DNA from: Myxococcales bacterium
GTDB taxonomy: Bacteria; Myxococcota_A; Polyangia; Polyangiales; Polyangiaceae
DNA length: 64,000 bases
Assembly (NCBI GenBank): GCA_903642325.1
Contig: CAHJWM010000007.1
Coordinates: 62,001-126,000, forward strand
Direction of reading: 5' to 3'
Shown here in pieces: positions 17,709 through 26,008 of this stretch. Each line of letters opens with the position of its first letter. The first letter of the stretch is position 1. The translations under genes were made by a program, and so were the position numbers. A model generated the notes under the pieces. It had not been told where the DNA came from. It saw only the letters and a program-made list of their open reading frames with translations, and did no database searches.

Positions 17709-18533
17709 GTGCGACTATTTCGTGTGATCCTCGTGCCATTCGTCTTGCTTCTTGGCTGCGCGCGCCAACCCCCGCCGGCGTCGCTTCCGCCCGCCCCCTC
17801 ACGTCCGTCGCGGCCGCTCGCGCTGATGCCTACGAGCGCACCGTTGAACACAGCCGGGCTGCGTGTGGACTCGATCGCCGCCGCGATCTCCCCGATGAGC
17901 GTGCGTTTTGCGACGCCCGAGCTCGGAAACGGCGACCTCGGCGCAGCTCCGAACTCGTTCGAAGTACGCCTGCTCGTCGACGCGCCGGAGGCAGACGCAC
18001 TCGGTATCGACGTGGCTCTGGACGATCAGCGTCCGCGCCGATTGCCGAGCACGCGACCAGCCACGACGCTCGGCCAGCTGATGCAGGTCGACGGTACGCT
18101 CTCGCCCGGTGAACACTGGCTATTTGCGGCGCCCGTGCTGGCGTCAGGCGTTGTGCCACGCCGCCGGGCTGACGCACCTCCGAGCGCGGTGGCGCGCCGA
18201 TTTTTCGTGGCCAACCTGCCCGATGGCGCCCCCGGCGCGGCCAGGTACGGCGGTGCGGTCTGGTTGCGGAGGCCCGAAGGCACGTACAATGGGCCGAGCT
18301 CGCAGCGCCTGCTATTCGATCTGTTTTCGTTCGACGCAACCGGCGCGGCGCTTGCCACGCCGTGCACGGTCGTCATCGACGCCCTCGGAGCCGGCGGCAA
18401 GCTGCGCCTCGCCACGCCCTTCGCCCTGCTCGACGTGCCGAGCGGCGAGTATCGGGTGACGGTGTCCGCTCCCGCCGCGCGCCCCGCGACTTACGTGTTC
18501 ACGGTCAATCACGAGCTCGGCGGCGGTCCATGA
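17709..18533 (+). CDS. Predicted lipoprotein of unknown function, first gene of a histidine-kinase operon
   Basis: 274 residues from a GTG start. The N-terminus is a textbook lipoprotein signal: a short basic start, a hydrophobic stretch, and the lipobox LLGC with Cys17, followed by a Pro-rich tether. The rest is beta-rich and hydrophilic. The C-terminal ~90 residues ('GKLRLATPFALLDVPSGEYRV' followed by a 'ATYVFTVNHEL' strand) resemble an Ig- or CNA-like beta sandwich. I do not recognise the family. The stop overlaps the start of the histidine kinase gene by 4 bases (ATGA), so the two are translationally coupled. An envelope sensor feeding the kinase would fit the arrangement, but that is inference. 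Confidence 0.8.
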   Translation: MRLFRVILVPFVLLLGCARQPPPASLPPAPSRPSRPLALMPTSAPLNTAGLRVDSIAAAISPMSVRFATPELGNGDLGAAPNSFEVRLLVDAPEADALGIDVALDDQRPRRLPSTRPATTLGQLMQVDGTLSPGEHWLFAAPVLASGVVPRRRADAPPSAVARRFFVANLPDGAPGAARYGGAVWLRRPEGTYNGPSSQRLLFDLFSFDATGAALATPCTVVIDALGAGGKLRLATPFALLDVPSGEYRVTVSAPAARPATYVFTVNHELGGGP

Positions 18534-20044
18534 GCGGCACGTTTCTGTCTGGCGTGCTCTCGGCCTGGGCCGCCGCTCAGCTCGGGCTGGGCGCGTTCTT
18601 TTTGCTCGCGTACTTCGCCGGGCGTCACGAATCGGAGTACCTCATCTTCGGATTGCTGTGCTTTTCGTTCAGCATCTTCAGCTTGGGGGTGGGTTTGGAC
18701 TACCACGAGGGCAGGCGCGCGAGCAGCATCCTATCCGATCAGATCGGACTGTCCGGGGCGATCTTCGCGGCCGCGCTCAACGTGCACTTCGCGCTTTGCT
18801 TTTTGGGTGTCGAACGGCGCGGGCGCTGGGTGTGGCCGCTATATGCCCTGGCGGCGCTGTTTTTTTGCGCCAATTGGACGGGTTTGCTGTGGCTACCAGG
18901 GAAGTTCCGCGTCGTTGCGTCGAATGTTTTCGGAACGCGCGTCGAGCACATCATCGCCTCGGCGAACGTGCTCGGCGATAGCTTCTACGTCGTGGGGTTG
19001 CTCGAAACGTTGGCGACGGTCGCCATCCTTGCGCACGCCTTCCGGTCTGGTCGACGTGACGCGCTCGCATCGCTCATCGGTGTCTCCCTAACGGTGCCGG
19101 CCGTGTTCAATGACGTGGGGCTAGCGTCCGGTCTCTTTGCCAACACCGCAAGCTTGTTACCGCATGCCTTTTTGATCTTTGCCTTCGGTGTGGCAGGCAC
19201 GGTTTTAATGCGCTACCGGCGCGCCGCGGGTGGGCTCGAGCAAACCACCCAGCGCTTGCAGCTGCGCACGGACGAGCTCCGTAGCTCTTACGCGGAGCTA
19301 CGCGTGGTGCAGAGCGAGCTGCTCACGAAAAACCAGCTGGCCGCGGTAGGCGAGCTGGCCGCGGCCATCGCTCACGAGGTCAGGAATCCACTGGCGGTCA
19401 TCGTGAACGCCGTTGCGGGGCTGCGGCGTGCTTCGGGCACCGAGGAAGATCGCAGCATTTTGCTATCGATCGTGGACGAAGAAGCGGCGCGATTGAATCG
19501 CCTCGTCACCGATCTCTTGCGCTTCGCGCGGCCAGTGAAAATAAAACGTTCGCCCGTATCACTGGTCGAGCTTGCCAACCGTTCCCGCTCGCAAGCGATG
19601 GACGGCCACGAGATCGAAGTGAGCATCGACGATGATCCGCGGCTCCAGGTGGTTTGGGTCGATCCGGGCCTCTTTCGACTCGTGTTCGATAATTTGGTGC
19701 AGAACGCTTGCCAGGCCATGAAGGGAGGGGGCCGGGTGGACATCATCGTGACCCGCGGCAGTCTGCGCAGCGGGCCGGCGGTATCGGTGCAGATCAAAGA
19801 TCACGGTCACGGAATGGAGGCCGAAGTTCGCGAGCGTGCCCTCGACCCATTTTTCACGACCCGGCCGAGTGGCACGGGGCTCGGGTTGCCCATCGTGCAG
19901 CGCATCGTGGAGGCGCACGGTGGGGAGCTGACGATCGAGAGCGAAGAAGGTGCCGGCACCAGTGTTAAGTTACTACTGCCTTTGGGCGCGCCGCCGGAAG
20001 ACGAGATTGCGGACGACGCTCCCGAGCTCCATCACCTAGCTTGA
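18530..20044 (+). CDS. Sensor histidine kinase with multi-pass N-terminal membrane domain
   Basis: 504 residues from ATG 18530, chosen because it overlaps the upstream stop as ATGA and opens a hydrophobic N-terminus; 56 further codons upstream are the shadow of the lipoprotein gene. Residues 1-225 hold about seven membrane segments with short loops, a 7TM-type input domain that would sense a membrane or small extracellular signal. A coiled stretch (230-265) leads to the HisKA dimerisation helix, with His282 in 'AIAHEVRNPLA'. The HATPase_c domain has the N box 'LVQNACQAM', G1 'DHGHGMEAEVRERALDPFF' and G2 'SGTGLGLPIVQRI'. No receiver is fused and no response regulator is adjacent; the NtrC-type protein at 24.4 kb is the nearest candidate partner. 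bioA begins 3 bases after the stop. Confidence 0.93.
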   Translation: MSGTFLSGVLSAWAAAQLGLGAFFLLAYFAGRHESEYLIFGLLCFSFSIFSLGVGLDYHEGRRASSILSDQIGLSGAIFAAALNVHFALCFLGVERRGRWVWPLYALAALFFCANWTGLLWLPGKFRVVASNVFGTRVEHIIASANVLGDSFYVVGLLETLATVAILAHAFRSGRRDALASLIGVSLTVPAVFNDVGLASGLFANTASLLPHAFLIFAFGVAGTVLMRYRRAAGGLEQTTQRLQLRTDELRSSYAELRVVQSELLTKNQLAAVGELAAAIAHEVRNPLAVIVNAVAGLRRASGTEEDRSILLSIVDEEAARLNRLVTDLLRFARPVKIKRSPVSLVELANRSRSQAMDGHEIEVSIDDDPRLQVVWVDPGLFRLVFDNLVQNACQAMKGGGRVDIIVTRGSLRSGPAVSVQIKDHGHGMEAEVRERALDPFFTTRPSGTGLGLPIVQRIVEAHGGELTIESEEGAGTSVKLLLPLGAPPEDEIADDAPELHHLA

Positions 20045-20047
20045 ACC

Positions 20048-21355
20048 ATGAGCGATCTCACACGCGAACAAATCATTGCCTTGGACAAGGCGCACGTCTG
20101 GCACCCGTACACGGCGATGGACGAATACATCGCGCAGACCGAGCCGCTCGTCATTCGGCGGTCGAGTGGCTCGCGCCTGTTCGACGGAGATGGCCGCTCT
20201 TATCTGGACGGAAACTCGTCCTGGTATTGCGCAACGCTCGGTCATAACCATCCACGTCTCGTGCGTGCGCTGACGGCGCAAGCCGAGCGGCTGAGCCACA
20301 CTGCGCTTGCCGGCATCACCCACGAGCCGGCCGCGCTTCTCGCCCGGAAATTGGTCGACGTTGCCCCGGCGGGGCTCGAGCACGTGTTTTTCAGCGACAA
20401 CGGGTCCACCGCGGTCGAGGTAGCACTGAAGATGGCGCTGCAGTATTGGGCGCAGAATGGGCGCCCTGCGCGCACTCGCTTCGTCGCGTTGGACGGCGCT
20501 TTTCACGGTGAAACATTGGGCGTGACGGCTCTCGGCGGCGTAGAGGTATTTCGTCGACCGTTCGCCGCGGCGATCGTGGATTGCTTGCGAGTGCCGAGCG
20601 CGGCGGACGGTTACGAGCGCGCGTTCGCCGCGCTCGAGTCATTGCTCGAAACAGAGGCGGATTGCATCGCTGCGGTCGTGCTCGAGCCCATGGTGCAGGG
20701 CGCGGCCGGCATGCGCACCTACGACGCGGCGTTCTTGCGACACGCGCGCGAGCTCACTCGAAAATACGACGTCTTTCTGGTGCTCGACGAAGTGTTCAGC
20801 GGCTACGGCCGCACGGGCCCCATGTGGGCGTCCGAGCACGCGGGTGTCGTGCCGGATATGATGTGTGTGGCCAAGGGCTTCACTGGCGGCATGTTGCCGA
20901 TGGCGGCCACCCTGGCGACGCGCCGCATCTTCGAAGGTTTTTTCGGAGGGGCCGCCCGGTCGTTCTTTTACGGCCATACTTTCACCGGCAATCCGCTCGG
21001 CGCCACCGTCGCGCTCGAGGTGCTCCGCGTGTACGAGGAAGAGCTCGTGCTCGAACGCGCGGCACTCAAGGCGCAGCGCATCTCTTCTGCGTTTTCTGCG
21101 TTTGGCGATCTACCCGGGGTGCGAACCACCCGCTCCCTCGGCATGATCGGGGCTCTCGAGCTCGAAGGCCGTCAGGGCTACTTGGAGCGCGATGGGCTGC
21201 GTGTGTATCAGCAGGCGTTACGCCGCGGCGCCTACCTTCGGCCTCTCGGTAACGTGATCTATATCGCCCCGCCCCTGAATATTTCCGACGCCGATTTGGA
21301 CAGCCTGTTGGAAATCGTCGCCGAGTCGGTGCGAGCCGTCACGACAACGGGCTAA
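20048..21355 (+). CDS. bioA: Adenosylmethionine-8-amino-7-oxononanoate aminotransferase (BioA)
   Basis: 435 residues. BioA converts 8-amino-7-oxononanoate (KAPA) to 7,8-diaminononanoate, with S-adenosylmethionine as amino donor, in biotin synthesis. The N-terminal 'HVWHPYTAMDEY' is characteristic of BioA within class III aminotransferases. Other landmarks are 'GNSSWYCATLGHNHPRL', the phosphate-binding 'FSDNGSTAVEVALKMALQYW', 'LDEVFSGYGRTG' and the PLP lysine Lys276 in 'VAKGFTGGMLPM'. It follows the histidine kinase by 3 bases and is followed after 13 bases by the ferredoxin-like gene. No other biotin gene lies in the window, so bioA is detached from the rest of the pathway. The biotin-dependent AccB is encoded at 50.6 kb. 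Confidence 0.95.
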   Translation: MSDLTREQIIALDKAHVWHPYTAMDEYIAQTEPLVIRRSSGSRLFDGDGRSYLDGNSSWYCATLGHNHPRLVRALTAQAERLSHTALAGITHEPAALLARKLVDVAPAGLEHVFFSDNGSTAVEVALKMALQYWAQNGRPARTRFVALDGAFHGETLGVTALGGVEVFRRPFAAAIVDCLRVPSAADGYERAFAALESLLETEADCIAAVVLEPMVQGAAGMRTYDAAFLRHARELTRKYDVFLVLDEVFSGYGRTGPMWASEHAGVVPDMMCVAKGFTGGMLPMAATLATRRIFEGFFGGAARSFFYGHTFTGNPLGATVALEVLRVYEEELVLERAALKAQRISSAFSAFGDLPGVRTTRSLGMIGALELEGRQGYLERDGLRVYQQALRRGAYLRPLGNVIYIAPPLNISDADLDSLLEIVAESVRAVTTTG

Positions 21356-21368
21356 GCTGCCAAGCGAA

Positions 21369-21725
21369 ATGGCTCAGAGAAAACGCTACCTGTTCGTGTG
21401 CGTGAATCGCCGTCCCGACGGCACGCCCAAAGGCTCATGCGCGGCGCGCGGCGCCCTCGAGGTGCATGACAAGCTAAAATCCATGCTCAAAAAGCGGGGC
21501 CTCGCCGAGCTGCAAGCGCGCGCGTGCACCTCTAGCTGCTTGGATACCTGCTGGGTTGGGCCGGCGATTGCGGTCGAGCCCGACAACTTCATGTACGGCC
21601 GCGTCACCGAAGCGGATTTGGAGGAGATCGTCTCCGGCCTCGAGAGCGGTCAACGAGTCGAGCGGCTCGTGCTCCAGCCGAGCGACTACGTGGAGCCCAA
21701 GGAGCTGAAGAAGCTCGAAGGGTAA
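21369..21725 (+). CDS. Thioredoxin-like 2Fe-2S ferredoxin
   Basis: 118 residues resembling the (2Fe-2S) ferredoxin-domain family with a thioredoxin fold (Azotobacter Shethna-type and NuoE-like). Cysteines likely to bind the cluster are in 'FVCVNRR', 'KGSCAARG' and 'ACTSSCLDTCWVGP'; the last provides the pair around Cys-x3-Cys. The C-terminal ~30 residues are polar. It should be a small cytosolic electron carrier. It is the last gene of the lipoprotein-kinase-bioA run. A possible link is electron supply to an iron-sulfur enzyme such as biotin synthase, but no bioB is present here, so this remains a guess. Convergent with the SNF2 gene. Confidence 0.85.
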   Translation: MAQRKRYLFVCVNRRPDGTPKGSCAARGALEVHDKLKSMLKKRGLAELQARACTSSCLDTCWVGPAIAVEPDNFMYGRVTEADLEEIVSGLESGQRVERLVLQPSDYVEPKELKKLEG

Positions 21726-21755
21726 GAGGCGAGAGCGTAGCCGGGTGATCGAAAT

Positions 21756-21788
21756 CGACCATCGGCTTTGAGAATTCATCGATGGTCG
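21756..21788. terminator. Inverted repeat between convergent genes, possible bidirectional terminator
   Basis: A perfect nine-base inverted repeat, CGACCATCG (21756-21764) and CGATGGTCG (21780-21788), encloses a 15-base loop. It lies in the 137-base gap between the convergent ferredoxin and SNF2 genes, 31 bases past the ferredoxin stop. There is no adjoining T tract, so it is not a classical intrinsic terminator; a Rho-linked or protein-binding role is equally possible. Confidence 0.35.
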
Positions 21789-21862
21789 CGCTCGGCGTCG
21801 CAACCGGCTCAGCCTTCGGCGGCGCGTCGCGACCTCGTTTGCAGAGCGCGCGGGCAGTGGGG

Positions 21863-24202
21863 TCAATCGGCCAGAGGCGCGAACAGGTCTTCCAGATCGC
21901 CCTCGGTCAGGCGCGATGGAACGCCCCCCGAGCCGAGCAGAGAGGCGGCCAACTGCTGCTTTTTCTGCTGCAAGCGCAGCATGCGCTCCTCGACGCTGCC
22001 GGCAACGATCAGGTTGTACACGAAGACCGGTCGCGTTTGCCCGATGCGGTAAGCGCGATCGGTGGCTTGGGCTTGGGCGGCGGCGTTCCACCACGGGTCG
22101 TAGTGGATGACAGTGTCGGCGCTGGTCAGGTTAAGCCCGGTGCCGCCTGCTTTGAGACTGATCAGGAAGACATCGGCTTTGCCGGCTTCGAAGTCATCCA
22201 CGACTTTTTGGCGGTCGAGGGTCGAGCCCGTCAGGTCCACGTGGGCGAGCTTGCGTTCTTTGAGGCCCAGCGACAGCAGCGCGAGCATGCGCGTGAACTG
22301 CGAGAACACGAGCACACGCCGACCTTGCTCCAGCTGAGTGCTTAGAAGCTCGAAGAACAGCGCGAATTTCGCGGAGCTTTGCACGCTTCGCGCCGATGGG
22401 ACAGCCACCAAGCGCGGATCACAGCAGACCTGCCGAAGCTTCATTAGCGCGTCCAAGATCGCGATCGCCGAGCCCGGGATGCCCTTCTTCTTGATCGCCA
22501 TCCGCACTTCGCTGTGCGCAGCTGCGCGAATGCTCTCGTACAACTCGCGTTGATCCCCGGCGAGCTCGACGGGGCGTACCAGCTCCGTCTTCGGCGGCAG
22601 ATCACGGGCGACCGTTTCTTTCATGCGTCGCAGAATGAAGGGCGCCACCGCCGTGCGCAGCGACGCGAGCTTTTGCATGTTGCCATCGCGCTCGATGGGC
22701 GTCCGGAATGCCGTGCGAAAGCGCTCTGCGCTGCCCAAGAAGCCCGGCATCAAAAACTCGAACAGAGACCAAAGCTCCTCCAAATTGTTTTCGACGGGCG
22801 TCCCCGAGAGGCAGAGCCGGTGGCGCGCGGACAAGGCGGAGACGGCCTTGTTGATCTGGCTGCGAGGATTTTTGATGGCCTGCGCTTCGTCCAAGATCAA
22901 AAGATGAAAGGACCGATCGCGGAAATGCTCGAGATCCCTGAGTAACAATGGGTACGTGGTGAGCACCACATCCGCGCCCGGCACAGCCGCGCGGCGCGCG
23001 TCGCGCTTGCTGCCGTGCAACACCAACACCTCGAGCTGCGGCGCGAATTTTTTTAGCTCGCGCGCCCAGTTACTGATCAGACTCGTGGGCATCAAGACCA
23101 GGCTCGGTCCGTTCATGCGGCCGGAGACCTTTTCCGCCCACAGGAGCGCGATCGTTTGCAGGGTTTTGCCCAAGCCCATGTCGTCGGCGAGCACGCCGCC
23201 CACGTCGCACTCCAAAAGGTGCTGAAGCCAGTCGACGCCCTCTTGCTGGTACGGGCGGAGTCTCGCCTTCAAGCCGGTGTTCGCTCTCACGCCGCTTACG
23301 GGTACGCCCCGGTTCAACGCGCGCCCGCGGTTGCACACGTCAGTGTCGCCGCCCCAAAACACGCATGCGGCGCCGCCCAAAGCCGTGTCCAGCTTGGCCA
23401 CGGCAGCGGCGCGTGAGCCCGGAAAGCCAAGTACGCCGTTCGGCAGCTGCTCACCGCGATACAGCTCGAGCAGCACCTGCAGCACTGAGCGCAGGCGTTC
23501 CGGGGGCACCGGCAAGTACCGGTTTTCCCCGACTGGGATCACGCGAAAGCGCCCCGACATGCGCAAAAGAGCGTCCAAGTTCGTGATCTCGGCGCACTCC
23601 TCCAAGAGCTCCAACAATGGCGGCACCAGGTTGACTCGTTTACCGTCGATCTCGATACCGAGCTCGAGACTGAACCAATCGCTGCGCTCCTCTTGCGCAT
23701 CGACGCTCGCATACCAAGGCACGTCCGGCGAGACGACCTGATACGGGTATTCGCCGGCAATCTCGATGCAGAAGCCCAGGCCTTCCAGCTGCGGCAGTGC
23801 ATACGCGGTGAAGGAGCACAGCGTGTGCACGTTGCCCCCTACCTGAACGATGTAATCTGCCTGCGAGTCGAGATCCGCGCTGTACCCATCCGCGCACTCC
23901 AGCTCGACTGCGCCAAAGCCCTCCAGCAAACACTGCGCACGCGCCTCACCGGGTAAGTCGCGCTGCACGAGCACTAGCGTGCCGCTCGCAGCCACGAAGA
24001 AATGCTTTCGGCGATCGGAAGCGCGGATGCGCGTGCCCCCATAATCGAACGCCAGCGCGAGCACGGGCACCTCCTGCTCGGCGTAGCGATGTTCGTGGTC
24101 GTCCGCCTGCTCGACAGACATGCGTTCGACGAACAGCCGCACGCAAGGGACGAATGATGCAATGGCCGCGGGAGCGGCCTGGACGCTGGCTTCAGCAAAC
24201 AA
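21863..24202 (-). CDS. SNF2-family ATP-dependent helicase/translocase
   Basis: 779 residues. The frame has an in-frame stop at 24218-24220, so the TTG at 24202 is the earliest sensible start; ATG 24121 is an alternative. Residues 1-310 are a non-catalytic N-terminal region I cannot assign. The SNF2 ATPase core begins at 'LRPYQQEGVDWLQ' (315), with Walker A 'DDMGLGKTLQT' (Lys346), Walker B 'LILDEAQAIKN', 'LSGTPVENNLEELWSLFEF' and the C-terminal helicase half with 'VFSQFTRML', 'SLKAGGTGLNLTSAD' and 'ATDRAYRIGQ'. Such proteins translocate on double-stranded DNA to remodel protein-DNA complexes. Bacterial members often associate with RNA polymerase (RapA) or DNA repair; the N-terminus here is not RapA-like. 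It is transcribed divergently from the NtrC-type gene. Confidence 0.93.
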   Translation of the reverse strand: MFAEASVQAAPAAIASFVPCVRLFVERMSVEQADDHEHRYAEQEVPVLALAFDYGGTRIRASDRRKHFFVAASGTLVLVQRDLPGEARAQCLLEGFGAVELECADGYSADLDSQADYIVQVGGNVHTLCSFTAYALPQLEGLGFCIEIAGEYPYQVVSPDVPWYASVDAQEERSDWFSLELGIEIDGKRVNLVPPLLELLEECAEITNLDALLRMSGRFRVIPVGENRYLPVPPERLRSVLQVLLELYRGEQLPNGVLGFPGSRAAAVAKLDTALGGAACVFWGGDTDVCNRGRALNRGVPVSGVRANTGLKARLRPYQQEGVDWLQHLLECDVGGVLADDMGLGKTLQTIALLWAEKVSGRMNGPSLVLMPTSLISNWARELKKFAPQLEVLVLHGSKRDARRAAVPGADVVLTTYPLLLRDLEHFRDRSFHLLILDEAQAIKNPRSQINKAVSALSARHRLCLSGTPVENNLEELWSLFEFLMPGFLGSAERFRTAFRTPIERDGNMQKLASLRTAVAPFILRRMKETVARDLPPKTELVRPVELAGDQRELYESIRAAAHSEVRMAIKKKGIPGSAIAILDALMKLRQVCCDPRLVAVPSARSVQSSAKFALFFELLSTQLEQGRRVLVFSQFTRMLALLSLGLKERKLAHVDLTGSTLDRQKVVDDFEAGKADVFLISLKAGGTGLNLTSADTVIHYDPWWNAAAQAQATDRAYRIGQTRPVFVYNLIVAGSVEERMLRLQQKKQQLAASLLGSGGVPSRLTEGDLEDLFAPLAD

Positions 24203-24379
24203 GAGGCGTGGCTCTCGTTAGATCAAACTACGGAACATTTGTCGATCCCCCATCAGCGGCATCCGTTCAGGTTTTGTAGGACGCAACCGTACATGTCCGC
24301 GCCAGACCTTAAGCTAAGCACCATCAAGCTAGCGATATTGCAGGATTGACAAATTTACACGCCACGCCATATTGACATC

Positions 24380-25786
24380 ATGGCTGACGCGATGGCAGGG
24401 CCGACGGAGGAACCGTTGCCGAGCTCCCGACCCGGTCCGGAGGGGGCAGACATCACCGTGCTCGTCGTGGATGACGAGGCCAGTAACCTTGCGTCGCTCG
24501 AAAAGATCTTTCAGCGGGAAGGCATGCGCGTGTTTACGGCGGACGGCGCCAAAGCTGCGCTCGAGCTCGTGCGGCGTCATCGCGTACAAGTCGTACTGAC
24601 CGATCTGATGATGCCGGGGACGAGCGGGGCGGAGCTACTGCGCGCGCTGAAAGAGGTATCCCCGGACACCGAGGTCGTGTTGATGACCGCATACGGCACG
24701 GTGGAGACGGCCGTACAAGCCATGCGCGACGGGGCCTACGATTTCGTAGAAAAGCCGTTGAAGCGGATGACCATCGTGAAGAGCGTCCGCAAGGCGGCGG
24801 AGCGTCAGTCGCTAGTGGCAGAAAATCGCTCGCTGAAGCGTGAGATCAAGTTGCTGACGAATCGCGAGATTGTCGGGCAGAGCCCCGCCCTGCGCCGCGT
24901 TTTGGACGTGGCCACGCAAGCGGCGCCGTCCAGCGCCACCGTACTTATTTTGGGCGAGAGCGGCACTGGCAAGGAGCTCATCGCACGTTATATTCACTCC
25001 AAGAGCGCGCGGGCGAGCGGGCCGTTCGTGGCCGTGAACTGCGCCGCCATCCCGGAAAGCATTTTGGAGGCCGAGTTGTTTGGTCACGAGCGCGGCGCGT
25101 TCACCGGCGCGATCGCCAAGCGTGAAGGTCGCTTCGCGCGCGCCCGGGGCGGCACGCTGTTCCTCGATGAGATAGGCGAGCTCAGCCCGGCCGTGCAGGT
25201 AAAAATCTTGCGAGTTTTGCAAGAGGGCGAGTACGAGCCCGTCGGCGGGCACACGGTAAAGGCGGATGCGCGGATCGTGGCCGCCACCAATCGCGATCTC
25301 GTCTCGGAGGTCGAGGCCGGGCGTTTCCGTGAGGACTTGTACTATCGGCTGAACGTGATCGCCGTCACGGCGCCACCACTGCGCGCGCGGCGCGAGGACA
25401 TTCCGTTGCTCGTCGACCATTTCTTGGGCGTGTATTGCACCAAGAATGGTCGAGCGCGCCTGGCCATTCCCAGCGATTCGTTGCGCAAGCTGATGGACTA
25501 CTCCTGGCCCGGCAACGTGCGTGAGCTCGAGAACGTGGTCGAACGGGCGGCGGTGTTGTGCCGGGCCGAGGCGCTCACCCTTTCGGATCTCCCAGACGCG
25601 GTAGCGAACGCGCTGCCTCGGCCACCGTCCGAGCTGACATTTGCCATCGGGACGCCGCTCTCGGAGGTCGAACAACGCATGATCCGAGACACACTTTCGC
25701 ACACGAGCGGTGACAAAACCTTGGCCGCACAGCTGCTCGGCATCTCTACCCGCACCATCTACCGGAAGCTCGGCGAAAACGAATGA
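24380..25786 (+). CDS. NtrC-family sigma-54-dependent response regulator
   Basis: 468 residues with the standard three-part layout. The receiver (about 26-145) has acidic pocket Asp31/Asp32, phosphoacceptor Asp75 in 'LTDLMMPG' and Lys125 in 'VEKPLK'. The AAA+ domain has Walker A GESGTGKE (192-199), the sigma-54-contacting loop GAFTGA (239-244), 'GGTLFLDEIGELS' and an arginine-finger region. The C-terminal Fis-type helix-turn-helix is 'DKTLAAQLLGISTRTIYRKL'. Phosphorylated, such proteins bind upstream enhancers and activate RNA polymerase with sigma-54. It lies just upstream of a sigma-54 promoter candidate for the T2SS operon, so that operon is a probable target. It has no adjacent kinase; the one at 18.5 kb is the nearest. 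Confidence 0.95.
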   Translation: MADAMAGPTEEPLPSSRPGPEGADITVLVVDDEASNLASLEKIFQREGMRVFTADGAKAALELVRRHRVQVVLTDLMMPGTSGAELLRALKEVSPDTEVVLMTAYGTVETAVQAMRDGAYDFVEKPLKRMTIVKSVRKAAERQSLVAENRSLKREIKLLTNREIVGQSPALRRVLDVATQAAPSSATVLILGESGTGKELIARYIHSKSARASGPFVAVNCAAIPESILEAELFGHERGAFTGAIAKREGRFARARGGTLFLDEIGELSPAVQVKILRVLQEGEYEPVGGHTVKADARIVAATNRDLVSEVEAGRFREDLYYRLNVIAVTAPPLRARREDIPLLVDHFLGVYCTKNGRARLAIPSDSLRKLMDYSWPGNVRELENVVERAAVLCRAEALTLSDLPDAVANALPRPPSELTFAIGTPLSEVEQRMIRDTLSHTSGDKTLAAQLLGISTRTIYRKLGENE

Positions 25787-25789
25787 ACG

Positions 25790-25812
25790 ATGAGCCGTCG
25801 GGCGCGGCTCAT
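25790..25812 (+). terminator. Hairpin directly after the NtrC-type gene
   Basis: A perfect eight-base inverted repeat, ATGAGCCG (25790-25797) and CGGCTCAT (25805-25812), with a 7-base loop begins 4 bases after the stop codon. Two more pairs are possible outward. No T tract follows, so termination here may need Rho, or the hairpin may only protect the mRNA end. The position argues for separation of the regulator transcript from the T2SS operon. Confidence 0.4.
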
Positions 25813-25853
25813 TGACTCGTGCGGGCCAGAGCCCCCGTGTTGGAGGTTGGGCT

Positions 25854-25908
25854 TTGCCAGTTTGTCGAAAAGGCGCCGAACGGCTCCGGAAAGCTTGCCA
25901 GCTTGTCG
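25854..25908 (+). promoter_or_regulatory. Tandem direct repeat, candidate activator-binding site for the T2SS operon
   Basis: TTGCCAGTTTGTCG (25854-25867) recurs as TTGCCAGCTTGTCG (25895-25908), 13 of 14 bases identical and 41 bases apart, about four helical turns. The copies would sit near -146 to -133 and -105 to -92 relative to the predicted sigma-54 start, typical enhancer spacing. That the upstream NtrC-type protein binds them is inference. Confidence 0.45.
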
Positions 25909-25973
25909 GGCGTGGGCAACGGCTCGAGCGGCAAAACCCATGGGAATCGGTTGGTTTATCCGGTAATGAGCGC

Positions 25974-25989
25974 TGGCACGTCTCTCGCT
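25974..25989 (+). promoter_or_regulatory. Sigma-54 promoter candidate for the type II secretion operon
   Basis: TGGCACG-N4-TCGCT matches the sigma-54 consensus TGGCACG-N4-TTGC(A/T) with one mismatch. The invariant GG (25975-25976) and GC (25987-25988) are separated by exactly 10 bases. Transcription would begin near 26000, leaving about 9 bases before the gspC GTG at 26009, which is a very short leader and the main reason for caution. A sigma-54 activator gene is immediately upstream. Confidence 0.55.
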
Positions 25990-26008
25990 ATAAGCAGTTT
26001 TTGGACCT

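Noticed and set aside
24346-24377. TTGACA-like boxes upstream of the NtrC-type gene as a sigma-70 promoter
   Set aside because: Two TTGACA copies occur, but the matching -10 (TATTGA) is poor and would leave only a few bases of leader.
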